Positions 27,658 through 36,165 of a DNA stretch of 60,000 bases are shown in pieces (within the stretch, counting starts at the first letter, position 1; each line of letters starts with the position of its first letter). Source of the DNA: Clostridiaceae bacterium Marseille-Q4143. GTDB lineage: Bacteria > Bacillota > Clostridia > Lachnospirales > Lachnospiraceae. The stretch lies in NCBI GenBank assembly GCA_018228645.1, contig CP073693.1, positions 1,135,001 to 1,195,000 of the forward strand, given 5' to 3'. Both the position numbers and the translations under genes were made by a program. The notes below the pieces were generated by a model. That model saw only the letters and a program-made list of their open reading frames with translations, ran no database searches and was not told where the DNA came from.

Positions 27658-29064
27658 ATGAATGCACTTTACAGGGCGTTTCAGAAGCTTATAAAGGAAG
27701 AACTGAGAAAGGAAATGCCGGAACGCTGGAGACCAGCGTTTCATGTGGCTCCACCGGTGGGATGGCTTAATGATCCGAATGGTCTCTGCCAGAAAGACGG
27801 TATATATCACGCATTTTTTCAGATGGCACCCTTTGAACCGCAGGGCGGTCTGAAATTTTGGGGTCATTCTGTGAGTCAGGATCTGATCCACTGGGAATTT
27901 AAAGGTGTTCCAATGCTGCCGGATCAGCCCTATGACTGCCACGGAGCATATTCCGGATCTGCACTGGTGGAAGGAGACCAGATGTCTCTTTTTTACACTG
28001 GCAATGTAAAGAATCTGGGAGATTATAACTATGTCACCAATGGAAGAGAGTCCAATACGATTCTGGCAGTGAGCAAAGACGGAGAGAAGATTGAATCCAA
28101 GAAACTTCTTATGACCAATGCGGATTACCCGGATGACATGACCTGTCATGTGCGGGATCCGAAGGTGTGGAAAGAGGGCGGCCGGTACTATATGGTACAG
28201 GGAGCCAGAACAAAAGAAGATAAAGGTGTGGTACTTGTATTTTCCTCGGAAGACAAATATCACTGGAACTACATCCACAGACTGGAGTCAGAAGAAAAAT
28301 TTGGATTTATGTGGGAGTGTCCGGATCTCTATGAACTGGACGGACAGACCATCCTCTGCATTTCCCCGCAGGGTGTGGAACAGGACGGATACTGGTACGC
28401 AAATAAATATCAGACCGTAACAAGCGTGATCCATGGCGATTTTCGGACAGACGGGGTGCCGGAAGGATTCCGGGAACTGGACGGCGGATTTGATTTTTAT
28501 GCGCCGCAGACATTCCTGACAGAAGATGGACGACGGATTCTCATTGGCTGGATGGGAATGGCAGATGTGGAAGATGAATATACAAACAGAACGACAGAAG
28601 ACGGCTGGCAGAATGTGCTGACTCTTGCAAGAGAGCTGAGTCTGAAAGATGGTATCGTGTGCCAGAATCCGGTGAGAGAGCTGAGTTCATGGTGGAATGA
28701 AGAAGTTTCATTTGAAGGACAGTACACTGGAAATACAGACATCTGTTATGAATTGAATCTGAAAAATACAGAGAAAAAATGGGAGGTCCTTATTGCAGGC
28801 GGCCTGAAGCTTTCGTGGAGCCCTGAAGAATACGTATTCAGAATGGAATTTACCGATGGGAAGCTGGGATGTGGAAGAGGCTTACGGGCACGGGAAATAA
28901 AAGCATGTAAGGACATCCGGATTGTTGTGGATGCTTCCTGTGTGGAAGTATTTATGAATGGCGGAAAAGACGTATTTTCCACGAGATTTTATCCCGAAAA
29001 GGATCAGTACACTGTGAAAGCAAGTGGTGAAGGTCTGACGGGATCTTATCGATACAGAGTGTAA
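27658..29064 (+). CDS. scrB: GH32 sucrose-6-phosphate hydrolase
   Basis: 468 residues. The three GH32 catalytic landmarks are present: WLNDPNG with nucleophile D39, RDPKVW with stabiliser D167, and ECPDLYEL with acid/base E220. A C-terminal beta-sandwich follows from about 350. It hydrolyses the 6-phosphorylated sucrose produced by the PTS to glucose-6-phosphate and fructose. It starts immediately after the regulator stop; AGAGAGGAG in the regulator's last codons serves as ribosome binding site. Confidence 0.92.
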   Translation: MNALYRAFQKLIKEELRKEMPERWRPAFHVAPPVGWLNDPNGLCQKDGIYHAFFQMAPFEPQGGLKFWGHSVSQDLIHWEFKGVPMLPDQPYDCHGAYSGSALVEGDQMSLFYTGNVKNLGDYNYVTNGRESNTILAVSKDGEKIESKKLLMTNADYPDDMTCHVRDPKVWKEGGRYYMVQGARTKEDKGVVLVFSSEDKYHWNYIHRLESEEKFGFMWECPDLYELDGQTILCISPQGVEQDGYWYANKYQTVTSVIHGDFRTDGVPEGFRELDGGFDFYAPQTFLTEDGRRILIGWMGMADVEDEYTNRTTEDGWQNVLTLARELSLKDGIVCQNPVRELSSWWNEEVSFEGQYTGNTDICYELNLKNTEKKWEVLIAGGLKLSWSPEEYVFRMEFTDGKLGCGRGLRAREIKACKDIRIVVDASCVEVFMNGGKDVFSTRFYPEKDQYTVKASGEGLTGSYRYRV

Positions 29065-29090
29065 TAACACAAAAGAAAGGGAGAAAAGGC

Positions 29091-30986
29091 ATGGATTACA
29101 GAAAAATTGCGGAAGAGATCTATGAAAAAGTGGGCAAAAAAGAAAACATTGTCTCTGTAGCTCACTGCTCTACCAGACTGCGTCTGGTATTGGCGGATAA
29201 TGAAAAATGCGATGCAAAGCAGGTAGAAGAAATTGACGGTGTGAAGGGTGTGTTCAGTGCATCCGGGCAGATTCAGATTATCCTGGGAACCGGTGTTGTT
29301 AATAAAGTATATGACGAGTTCTTAAGCATCTCCGGTCTGACAGGAGCAAGCACCGAGGAAGCAAAAGCAGCGGCAACGGCAAAACAGCCGTGGTACAAAC
29401 AGGCCATCAAGACACTGGGCGACATTTTCGTTCCGATCATTCCGGCCATTGTAGCCAGCGGATTTCTCATGGGTATCATGGAAGCCCTGAATTTCATGGT
29501 AAACAACGGATTCCTGAATATTGACACTTCCGGCTCCATCTTTGTATTTGCAAATCTCTTTGGAAATACTGCATATACGTTCCTGCCGATTCTTATTGCA
29601 TTCAGTGCGGCAAAGGTATTTGGCGGCAACCCGTACCTTGGGGCGGTTATCGGTATGCTGATGATTCATCCAAATCTGCAGAATGCCTGGACGGTGGCAA
29701 CCGAGGGCGTAAAGCAGACCCAGAGCGTGTGGTTTGGGTTGTACAAAATTGACATGGTCGGCTATCAGGGACATGTAATCCCGGTTATCATTGCTGTATT
29801 TGTGATGTGCTTTATTGAGAAACGGCTTCATAAAGTTGTACCGGCCATGTTTGATCTCTTTGTGACTCCGTTGGTCAGCGTATTTGTAACCGGATATCTG
29901 ACCTACTCCATCATCGGACCGATTTTTGTCACCATCGAAAACGGAATTATCGGCGGTGTACAGCAGTTAATCACCCTGCCCTTCGGTATTGGAAGCTTTA
30001 TCATGGGAGGCCTTTATTCTGCAACTGTAGTTGCAGGTGTTCATCATATGTATACGGTCATTGATGTGGCTCAGCTGGGACTTTACGGAAAGACATACTG
30101 GCTGCCGCTGGCATCTGCAGCCAATATCGCACAGGGTGCAGCAGCACTGGCCGTTGCACTGAAGACCAGAAATCAGAAGATCAAATCCATGGCAGTTCCG
30201 TCTGCGATGTCCTGCTTCATGGGAATCACCGAGCCGGCTATCTTCGGTGTTAACTTACGGTTCTTCCGGCCGTTCATCTGTGGTGCAGTAGGCGGTGCCT
30301 GCGGAGCACTGTATACTTCCATTGTGGGACTGGGTGCAACCGGTACCGGAGTAACCGGTATCTTTGGACTGCTGCTCTGTCTGAATGATCCACTGAACTA
30401 TATTATCATGTTCCTGATTTCTGCAGGCGTGGCATTCGTCCTGACCTGGATGTTCGGATATAAAGATGCCACAGAGAAAGTGCCGGAGAAAAAAGAGTCG
30501 GTGAAAGAGATTGTGGAAGAAGAGGCAGCCGAGACGGAGTGTAAAGAGGATATCGTCTATGCACCTGTGGAAGGAACAGCAATTCCGTATACGGAGATTA
30601 AGGATGAGGTATTCGCAGCAGGAACCCTTGGAAAAGGTGTGGGCATTATCCCGGCCAGAGGGGAGATTGTAGCACCGTTTGACGGAGAGATTACCATGGT
30701 CTTTGATACGAAACATGCCATCGGCCTGACCAGTGAGGCAGGTACAGAGCTTTTGATTCATGTGGGAATCAATACCGTTGAGTTAAACGGACAGCACTTT
30801 ACCCAGTTGAAAGAGACTGGCGCAAAGGTCAGAAAAGGAGAGAAAATTCTGGAGTTTGATAATGACGCAATCAAGGCTGCAGGTTATGACACTACCGTTG
30901 TAGTGGTAGCCAGTGCACCGGAGAATGTGGAGATTAAGAAGACTGGTGAAGTGAAAGAACTGGATGAGATTTTTGTCGTAAAATAA
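29091..30986 (+). CDS. scrA: Sucrose/beta-glucoside-type PTS transporter EIIBCA
   Basis: 631 residues with domains in the order IIB (1-85, phosphorylated cysteine C26 in VAHCSTRLRL), IIC (about 105-460, ten or so membrane segments with GITEPAIFGVNLR near 378-390), and IIA (about 490-631, with EIIA histidine H557 in LLIHVGINTVELNG). It imports and phosphorylates the sugar. Pairing with the GH32 enzyme and LacI regulator points to sucrose. An AAAGGGAG site precedes the ATG. No terminator is visible before the MarR gene. Confidence 0.92.
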   Translation: MDYRKIAEEIYEKVGKKENIVSVAHCSTRLRLVLADNEKCDAKQVEEIDGVKGVFSASGQIQIILGTGVVNKVYDEFLSISGLTGASTEEAKAAATAKQPWYKQAIKTLGDIFVPIIPAIVASGFLMGIMEALNFMVNNGFLNIDTSGSIFVFANLFGNTAYTFLPILIAFSAAKVFGGNPYLGAVIGMLMIHPNLQNAWTVATEGVKQTQSVWFGLYKIDMVGYQGHVIPVIIAVFVMCFIEKRLHKVVPAMFDLFVTPLVSVFVTGYLTYSIIGPIFVTIENGIIGGVQQLITLPFGIGSFIMGGLYSATVVAGVHHMYTVIDVAQLGLYGKTYWLPLASAANIAQGAAALAVALKTRNQKIKSMAVPSAMSCFMGITEPAIFGVNLRFFRPFICGAVGGACGALYTSIVGLGATGTGVTGIFGLLLCLNDPLNYIIMFLISAGVAFVLTWMFGYKDATEKVPEKKESVKEIVEEEAAETECKEDIVYAPVEGTAIPYTEIKDEVFAAGTLGKGVGIIPARGEIVAPFDGEITMVFDTKHAIGLTSEAGTELLIHVGINTVELNGQHFTQLKETGAKVRKGEKILEFDNDAIKAAGYDTTVVVVASAPENVEIKKTGEVKELDEIFVVK

Positions 30987-31048
30987 TGGACGCAGTTCGT
31001 TTCCGTGTGTTATACTGAAAAACAGAAAGGTCACATGGAGGTAAGAAC

Positions 31049-31486
31049 GTGAATCAGGAGGAAATCTTTAACAATTTGCTGGTAATGCTGTTCAACGAGA
31101 TTCTGGATGTAGAACAAAAGGCATTGATTACAGGAAGCTTTAAGGAGATTTCCATTAATGATATGCACATTATTGATGCCATAGGAGTCAAAGAGCCAAA
31201 AAATATGGGAACAGTGGCGAAGGCCATGACAGTTACCATGGGAACATTGACAACAGCCATTAATAACCTGGTGAAAAAAGGGTATGTGACCAGAGTCAGA
31301 AGTGCCGAAGACAAGCGGGTGGTGCTGATCTCTCTGACAGACAAGGGAAGATCAGCTTATGAGAAGCATGCAGATTTCCATCGGCGGATGGTGCAGACGG
31401 TCATGGATGGATTCCAGGGAGAGGAACTGGATGTGCTTGCGGCGGCGCTGGAAAAACTGAGGGCTTATTTCAGAGAATTCTCATGA
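31049..31486 (+). CDS. MarR-family transcriptional regulator
   Basis: 145 residues. Winged helix-turn-helix with ISINDMHIIDAIG near 30-42, MGTLTTAINNLVKKGYVTRVRSAEDKRVVLISLTDKG near 68-105 (recognition helix and wing). The form resembles FabT-like MarR proteins of Clostridia, but no fatty-acid genes are nearby, so its target is unknown. GTG start with a GGAGG site. A plausible -10 (TATACT) lies near 31010. The last 22 bases overlap the end of the convergent DUF885 gene. Confidence 0.85.
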   Translation: MNQEEIFNNLLVMLFNEILDVEQKALITGSFKEISINDMHIIDAIGVKEPKNMGTVAKAMTVTMGTLTTAINNLVKKGYVTRVRSAEDKRVVLISLTDKGRSAYEKHADFHRRMVQTVMDGFQGEELDVLAAALEKLRAYFREFS

Positions 31487-33213
31487 CAGAGATCTGGAAG
31501 ATCTTTCTGAAGAAGAGAAAAGGGCGTCGGACCTTCTTCCAGAAACCATCGGTGAAATTCTATAAGTGAAAGATCAGGAGAGAGTGCGAAAGCACTCTCT
31601 TTCAGTTTGCAGATTTCCAGATAACCGAGGTAATACTTAAGATAGTTGGCAGGTTCTTCGAGGATGGTAAGGTAAAGAGAATGAGCCTGTTCTGCATCGG
31701 TGATGCCGAAACTTTGCAGATAGTTGGAGCAGTCCTCTTCTGTCCAGCCGGAGGTATGGACTTCCAGATCAAGAACAGAGCAGATGGCATAGTTGAGGGA
31801 GGAAAGCGCCCGGAGTGCGGAAGCGGTTTCTGTTGAGTAACCAAGGAAATCATAGGCGTAGAGTTCACTGTACAGTCCCCAGCCTTCTGTATAACCGCCG
31901 ATGTAGAAAAGACTGCGGATGGGAGGAAGAGAAGACTCAAATGTATTCTGATAGAGGTGGCCGGGATAGCCTTCGTGGGCAAGTGTTGTAATCAATTCTT
32001 TTTCATCCGGTTCATAGGCTGGATTGACATAGATGATATTTTCTTCAGGAATATCAAGCGGAGGCGTCAGGAAAAAAGCAGGGCTTAACGTGGACGCTAA
32101 AGAATCCGGGACAGTCTTTATCTTCCAGGAAATAGCAGGGACATCCGGAAAATCCAGAGTACATTTAAGCGCCAGCCGATGCAGAATCGTTTTCGGGTCA
32201 GTATCTGTGTCGAAGAGAGGGTGTTCAGAAACTGGATGAAGAAGATCCACGCCGTTCCGGACGGCTTCCAGTATGGTCTCATAGTCAGTGGCAATCTGTT
32301 CTTCCAGAAGATCACGGATCTCAGAGATGGTGCGGTCGGTACCGATTTGATAGGTCAGCAGCCATTGGAAATAAGAAGTTCCATTTGGAACGTGAGCCAG
32401 TCCCAGCGGCTCGGAAGGAGCCAGCGGAAGCATTGTGTCCAGATCGGCGGCAAGCTGAGTATAGGCAGGAAAAACCGCCTGATGAAGCAGCTTCTGATGC
32501 CGGATCTCACAGGCAATCTGCTCATCGTTGCTCAAAAACTGGCAGTTGGAAATACGTTCTCGAAAACTGGATGCCCAAAAAGTGTTTTCTGCATCTGAGG
32601 AAAATTCTCTGCATTGATTTATTACTTTCTGAAGACTCTCTGCATTCATGAGCAGACCTGAATCTGCTTTTAACTGCTCAAAATCTGCTATCTCAGAAAA
32701 ATAAGCAGGAAGCTGTTCAAGAAGCTTCAGATAGTTCTGAACATCCTGCTTATTACGGAAGACATATTCGGAGAGCAGGATCGGAAGCTGTGCCTGAATG
32801 CCAAGCGTGGGACCAAGCGGTTCCTGTAAATAATAATAGTCATAAAGTGCAGCCTGGCCAGTAAGCCACCAGGACAGAAGATCAGCGGTGCGCTGTTCAT
32901 CCGGTGTAAGACCGTTCTCAGAAAAAGCTTTAAGTCTTATCTGAAGATTCTGAAGAGCAGCCAGGCTTTCCGAATCCGGAGTGGCTGGGAGAGTTCCAAG
33001 GGAGATTTTTTCCTGCGCAATGTCAAAAGAGGCAGGATCTGCCAGGGTGTAGTGAAGACTCAGTGTATTTCCGGACAGTTCCTGCCGGAAAATTTCCATG
33101 GTGAAACTGTCAAAATCAGGGGAGCGGAAACAAAAGCACAGCAGGACCGCTGTGACTCCGGAACAGAGAAAGAATAGATGTTTTTGTTTGAAGGAAATAT
33201 GAGGAATCCGCAT
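31465..33213 (-). CDS. DUF885 family membrane-anchored putative metallohydrolase
   Basis: 582 residues. An N-terminal hydrophobic segment (about 12-30) acts as signal or anchor, so the enzyme should face outside. H413-E-G-Y-P-G-H419 is the DUF885 zinc motif, with a TEGWGLYSELYAYD helix near 440-453 providing the likely third ligand. Family members are thought to be carboxypeptidase-like metallopeptidases, but function is poorly known. Its own promoter should lie in the 70 bases upstream. It converges on the MarR gene. Confidence 0.85.
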   Translation of the reverse strand: MRIPHISFKQKHLFFLCSGVTAVLLCFCFRSPDFDSFTMEIFRQELSGNTLSLHYTLADPASFDIAQEKISLGTLPATPDSESLAALQNLQIRLKAFSENGLTPDEQRTADLLSWWLTGQAALYDYYYLQEPLGPTLGIQAQLPILLSEYVFRNKQDVQNYLKLLEQLPAYFSEIADFEQLKADSGLLMNAESLQKVINQCREFSSDAENTFWASSFRERISNCQFLSNDEQIACEIRHQKLLHQAVFPAYTQLAADLDTMLPLAPSEPLGLAHVPNGTSYFQWLLTYQIGTDRTISEIRDLLEEQIATDYETILEAVRNGVDLLHPVSEHPLFDTDTDPKTILHRLALKCTLDFPDVPAISWKIKTVPDSLASTLSPAFFLTPPLDIPEENIIYVNPAYEPDEKELITTLAHEGYPGHLYQNTFESSLPPIRSLFYIGGYTEGWGLYSELYAYDFLGYSTETASALRALSSLNYAICSVLDLEVHTSGWTEEDCSNYLQSFGITDAEQAHSLYLTILEEPANYLKYYLGYLEICKLKESAFALSPDLSLIEFHRWFLEEGPTPFSLLQKDLPDLCHENSLK

Positions 33214-33286
33214 GGTATACTCTCCTGATTTTGATGGGATCAGGAAAGTATATTCCGGAATAGTAATTTGTATGACATTTGAAATA

Positions 33287-33322
33287 ATAACAGCCGTGTG
33301 AGCATGCTCACACGGCTGTTAT
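33287..33322. terminator. Terminator after metG (36-bp perfect palindrome)
   Basis: AACAGCCGTGTGAGCA and its exact reverse complement abut with no spacer. Reading on the minus strand after metG, the hairpin is followed by a T-rich run, and the plus-strand exit is less T-rich. It most likely ends the metG transcript. Confidence 0.8.
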
Positions 33323-33338
33323 AACTTTCTGTGAAATA

Positions 33339-35291
33339 TTAGCAGATTTCAGCACCTGCCGGCATTTCTTTTTCCGGAACAACCAGAGAAAGCTCACCTT
33401 TTTCATTCTCTGCACAGAGCAGCATTCCTTCGGATACCAGTCCGCGGATTTTTCTCGGCTGCAGATTTACAAGAACCATCACTTTCTTGCCAACCATTTC
33501 TTCCGGGGTATATCCGCTGCGGATACCGGATACAATCTGGCGTACCTGACTGCCGATCTTTACCTGGGAGCAGAGCAGTTTGTCTGCCTTCGGAACAGCT
33601 TCACAGGAAAGAATCTCACCTACCTGGAACTGCAGTTTGGCAAAGTCATCATAAGACACGTTCTCTTTCGGCTCAATGTCGATGACCGGATCTTTCGGAG
33701 CGTTTGCAGCTTCTTTCTCTGCTTTCATGGCTTCTACTTTTTCCAGTACTTCCTTGATGTCCATACGTGCAAACAGAATCTGCGGCTGATCTGTCACTTT
33801 GGTACCGGATTCATAGAGACCGAACTGCTCCATCTCCTCAATGGTACGCGGTTTTGCATTCAGCTGCTCCAGAATCTTTTTGGAAGTGGACGGCATGAAC
33901 GGCTCGAGAAGAGCTGCGCCGTAGCTGATGCTCTCTACCAGGTTGTAGAGAACCGTTGCCAGACGATCCTGCTGTGCCTTATCTTTTGCCAGTGCCCACG
34001 GCATGGTCTCATCAATGTATTTGTTGCAGCGTTTGAACAGTGCAAAGATCTCAGTCAGAGCATCTGCCACACGGAGCTGGTCCATCTTCTCATTTACTTT
34101 TTTCAGGGTTCCGAGGACAGTTGCTTTCAGATCCTCATCTACGTCTGCAGTAACACCGGTATTGGTAACAACGCCGTCGAAATATTTGTTGGACATGGAG
34201 ATGGTACGGTTTACCAGGTTTCCGAGGGTATTTGCCAGCTCGGAATTCAGGCGCTCTACCATCAGTTCCCAGGAGATCACACCATCATTTTCAAACGGCA
34301 TCTCGTGAAGAACAAAATAACGGACTGCATCCACACCGAAGAAATCTACCAGATCATCGGCATAGAGCACATTTCCTTTGGACTTACTCATCTTGCCGTC
34401 TCCTTGTAAGAGCCACGGATGTCCAAATACCTGTTTCGGCAGCGGAAGATCCAGAGACATAAGGAAAATCGGCCAGTAGATGGTATGGAAACGGATGATA
34501 TCCTTTCCGATCAGGTGCAGGTCAGCCGGCCAGAGTTTCTTGAACTGCTCGGAACTGTTGCCGTCGCAGTCATAACCGATACCGGTAATGTAGTTGGTCA
34601 GAGCATCCAGCCATACGTAGGTAACATGCTTCGGATCAAAGGTAACCGGAATACCCCAGTTGAAGGAGGTTCTGGATACACACAAATCCTGAAGACCCGG
34701 AAGAAGGAAGTTATTCATCATCTCGTTCTTACGGGATACCGGCTGAATGAATTCCGGATGGGTGTTAATGTAATCAATCAGACGATCCGCATATTTGCTC
34801 ATTTTGAAGAAATATGCTTCCTCTTTTGCAGGCTGTACTTCACGGCCGCAGTCCGGGCATTTGCCGTCTACCAGCTGGGATGGAGTCCAGAAAGACTCAC
34901 AGGGAGTACAGTACATTCCTTCATAGGATCCCTTGTAAATATCTCCCTTGTCATACATATATTTGAAGATCTTCTGAACCTGTTTTTCATGATCCTCATC
35001 AGTAGTACGGATGAATTTGTCGTAGGAAGTATCCATGAGATCCCAGATTCTCTTGATCTCGCTGGCTGCATTGTCGACAAATTCCTTCGGAGTAATACGG
35101 GCATCTTCTGCCTTCAGTTCGATTTTCTGGCCATGCTCATCGGTTCCGGTCTGGAAGAACACATCATAACCCTGAAATCTTTTATAGCGGGCAATACTGT
35201 CTGCCAGAACGATCTCATAGGTGTTGCCAATGTGAGGTTTTCCGGATGCATAGGCAATGGCTGTTGTCATATAAAATTTTTTCTTTTCCAT
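33339..35291 (-). CDS. metG: Methionyl-tRNA synthetase
   Basis: 650 residues, bacterial MetG with C-terminal extension. HIGN at 20-23 and KMSKS near 300 form the active site; a zinc knuckle lies near 127-147 (CTPCESFWTPSQ to CPDCG). The C-terminal 105 residues are a Trbp111-like tRNA-binding domain (FAKLQFQVGEILSCEAVPKADKLL). No T-box or SAM riboswitch is visible upstream. In Bacillus metS adjoins tatD and ksgA; here it lies 16 kb away and reversed. Confidence 0.96.
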   Translation of the reverse strand: MEKKKFYMTTAIAYASGKPHIGNTYEIVLADSIARYKRFQGYDVFFQTGTDEHGQKIELKAEDARITPKEFVDNAASEIKRIWDLMDTSYDKFIRTTDEDHEKQVQKIFKYMYDKGDIYKGSYEGMYCTPCESFWTPSQLVDGKCPDCGREVQPAKEEAYFFKMSKYADRLIDYINTHPEFIQPVSRKNEMMNNFLLPGLQDLCVSRTSFNWGIPVTFDPKHVTYVWLDALTNYITGIGYDCDGNSSEQFKKLWPADLHLIGKDIIRFHTIYWPIFLMSLDLPLPKQVFGHPWLLQGDGKMSKSKGNVLYADDLVDFFGVDAVRYFVLHEMPFENDGVISWELMVERLNSELANTLGNLVNRTISMSNKYFDGVVTNTGVTADVDEDLKATVLGTLKKVNEKMDQLRVADALTEIFALFKRCNKYIDETMPWALAKDKAQQDRLATVLYNLVESISYGAALLEPFMPSTSKKILEQLNAKPRTIEEMEQFGLYESGTKVTDQPQILFARMDIKEVLEKVEAMKAEKEAANAPKDPVIDIEPKENVSYDDFAKLQFQVGEILSCEAVPKADKLLCSQVKIGSQVRQIVSGIRSGYTPEEMVGKKVMVLVNLQPRKIRGLVSEGMLLCAENEKGELSLVVPEKEMPAGAEIC

Positions 35292-35322
35292 TTGCTTACC
35301 TCTGTTAATTCATGCTTTTATC

Positions 35323-35351
35323 AGAGTAGCACAGGAGGAAAAAGAAGTCAA
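35323..35351 (-). promoter_or_regulatory. Candidate promoter of metG
   Basis: On the minus strand: TTGACT (35351-35346), 17-base spacer, TACTCT (35328-35323), about 30 bases before the metG start. Confidence 0.55.
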
Positions 35352-35354
35352 TTG

Positions 35355-35582
35355 TCAGGAGCTTTCTTCCAGCAGAGAGGCCTGCCTGAGAAGAAAACGG
35401 TAGCGCATCTGAATGGATTGAAGTTCATAGATGGAAGAGTCGATCAGATCCGGGTCAATAACGTTCTCAAAATTGGAGTAGGCGCGGTCGAGTGCGGATT
35501 TTGTCCGGGCAATATCTTCCAGAAGCTGCTGCTTTCTGGAATCCTGTACGGGAGCGGCATCCTTTATTTTCATTGCTGTCAT
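35355..35582 (-). CDS. yaaL: DUF2508 family protein (YaaL-like)
   Basis: 75 residues, small helical protein of the YaaL/DUF2508 family: DIARTKSALDRAYSNFENVIDPDLIDSSIYELQSIQMRYRFLLRQA is the conserved core. Function unknown. In Bacillus yaaL lies between recR and bofA; here it lies beside bofA in divergent orientation and away from recR. It is 63 bases upstream of metG on the same strand, so some read-through is possible. Confidence 0.85.
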   Translation of the reverse strand: MTAMKIKDAAPVQDSRKQQLLEDIARTKSALDRAYSNFENVIDPDLIDSSIYELQSIQMRYRFLLRQASLLEESS

Positions 35583-35700
35583 CCTTCCTGCAAAGTAGAG
35601 CTGTTATTACCAGTATAGTCCTCAAAAGGAAAATATATACGAAAATGCGGAATAATTTTCCGTCAGATTCATATAGATGGAGGGGAAGGAGGGTGACAGA

Positions 35701-35973
35701 ATGGATAAAGGAATGGGGTTTTTGACAATCGCAGGATCCTGTGTGGCAGTGCTTTTTGTGGTTCTTGTGAAACATAAAGCTGAGGTGATCATGAATTTCT
35801 GCATTCGGGCAGTACTGGGACAGATTGCCATCTATGGGATCAACAGTCTTCTTTCTTCCTATGAGATACCTGTCAGGGCAGGTATGAATTTTGTGAGTCT
35901 TTTGACATCCGGAATCCTTGGTTTCAGCGGGATTTCTCTGCTTTACGCAATTTTGGCACTTCGTCTTTTGTGA
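35701..35973 (+). CDS. bofA: BofA family sigma-K processing inhibitor
   Basis: 90 residues with two or three hydrophobic segments. RAVLGQIAIYGINSLLSSYEIPVRAGMNFVSLLTSGILGFSGISLLYAI matches the BofA core, including the conserved GxNxx(T/S)xxxxGxLGxPG-like tail, here GILGFSG. In Bacillus BofA holds back SpoIVFB during sporulation. The ATG at 35701 is preferred over an upstream in-frame ATG because GGAGG lies about eight bases before it. Confidence 0.85.
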   Translation: MDKGMGFLTIAGSCVAVLFVVLVKHKAEVIMNFCIRAVLGQIAIYGINSLLSSYEIPVRAGMNFVSLLTSGILGFSGISLLYAILALRLL

Positions 35974-36010
35974 CATATTTCCAAAATTTGTGAACAAATT
36001 GTAAACACCG

Positions 36011-36038
36011 TAGACAAAGATCAGGAAGCTGATATAAT
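36011..36038 (+). promoter_or_regulatory. Promoter of the Tad pilus operon
   Basis: TAGACA, 16-base spacer, TATAAT (36033-36038). Predicted start about 36045, leaving a leader of about 120 bases before the first gene. Confidence 0.65.
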
Positions 36039-36041
36039 CGG

Positions 36042-36158
36042 AACTGTGATAAACGTTTATCTTTAAGTGGCATTTCGCCATAGGCTCACAGTTTTATTTC
36101 TGAGCCGAATTCCATTATTTTATTTGCAGCATAAGAAGAATAAAAATGCTGTTGGAGG
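36042..36158 (+). promoter_or_regulatory. Hairpin-rich 5' leader of the Tad operon
   Basis: Several pairings are visible: AACTGT (36042-36047) with ACAGTT (36088-36093); GATAA/TTATC (36048-36061); TGGC/GCCA (36068-36080); GGCTC/GAGCC (36083-36106), which excludes the first pairing; and GCAGCAT/ATGCTGT (36126-36152), ending two bases before the GGAGG at 36154. The alternative pairings suggest a regulatory RNA. The sequence does not match the c-di-GMP-I or other common riboswitches I can recall. The first pairing depends on where transcription starts. Confidence 0.4.
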
Positions 36159-36165
36159 TAGCTAT

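Noticed and set aside
35292..35354. Possible T-box or SAM riboswitch before metG
   Set aside because: The upstream space is only about 60 bases and contains a promoter-like pair but no T-box sequence or large fold.
34419..35618. A 399-codon plus-strand frame opposite metG
   Set aside because: It is the antisense of a clearly conserved synthetase, shows no family motif and is a by-product of codon bias.
35600..35670. Small inverted repeat CGGAATAATTTTCCG between yaaL and bofA as an operator
   Set aside because: Short and AT-centred, with no regulator nearby; such repeats arise by chance in AT-rich spacers.
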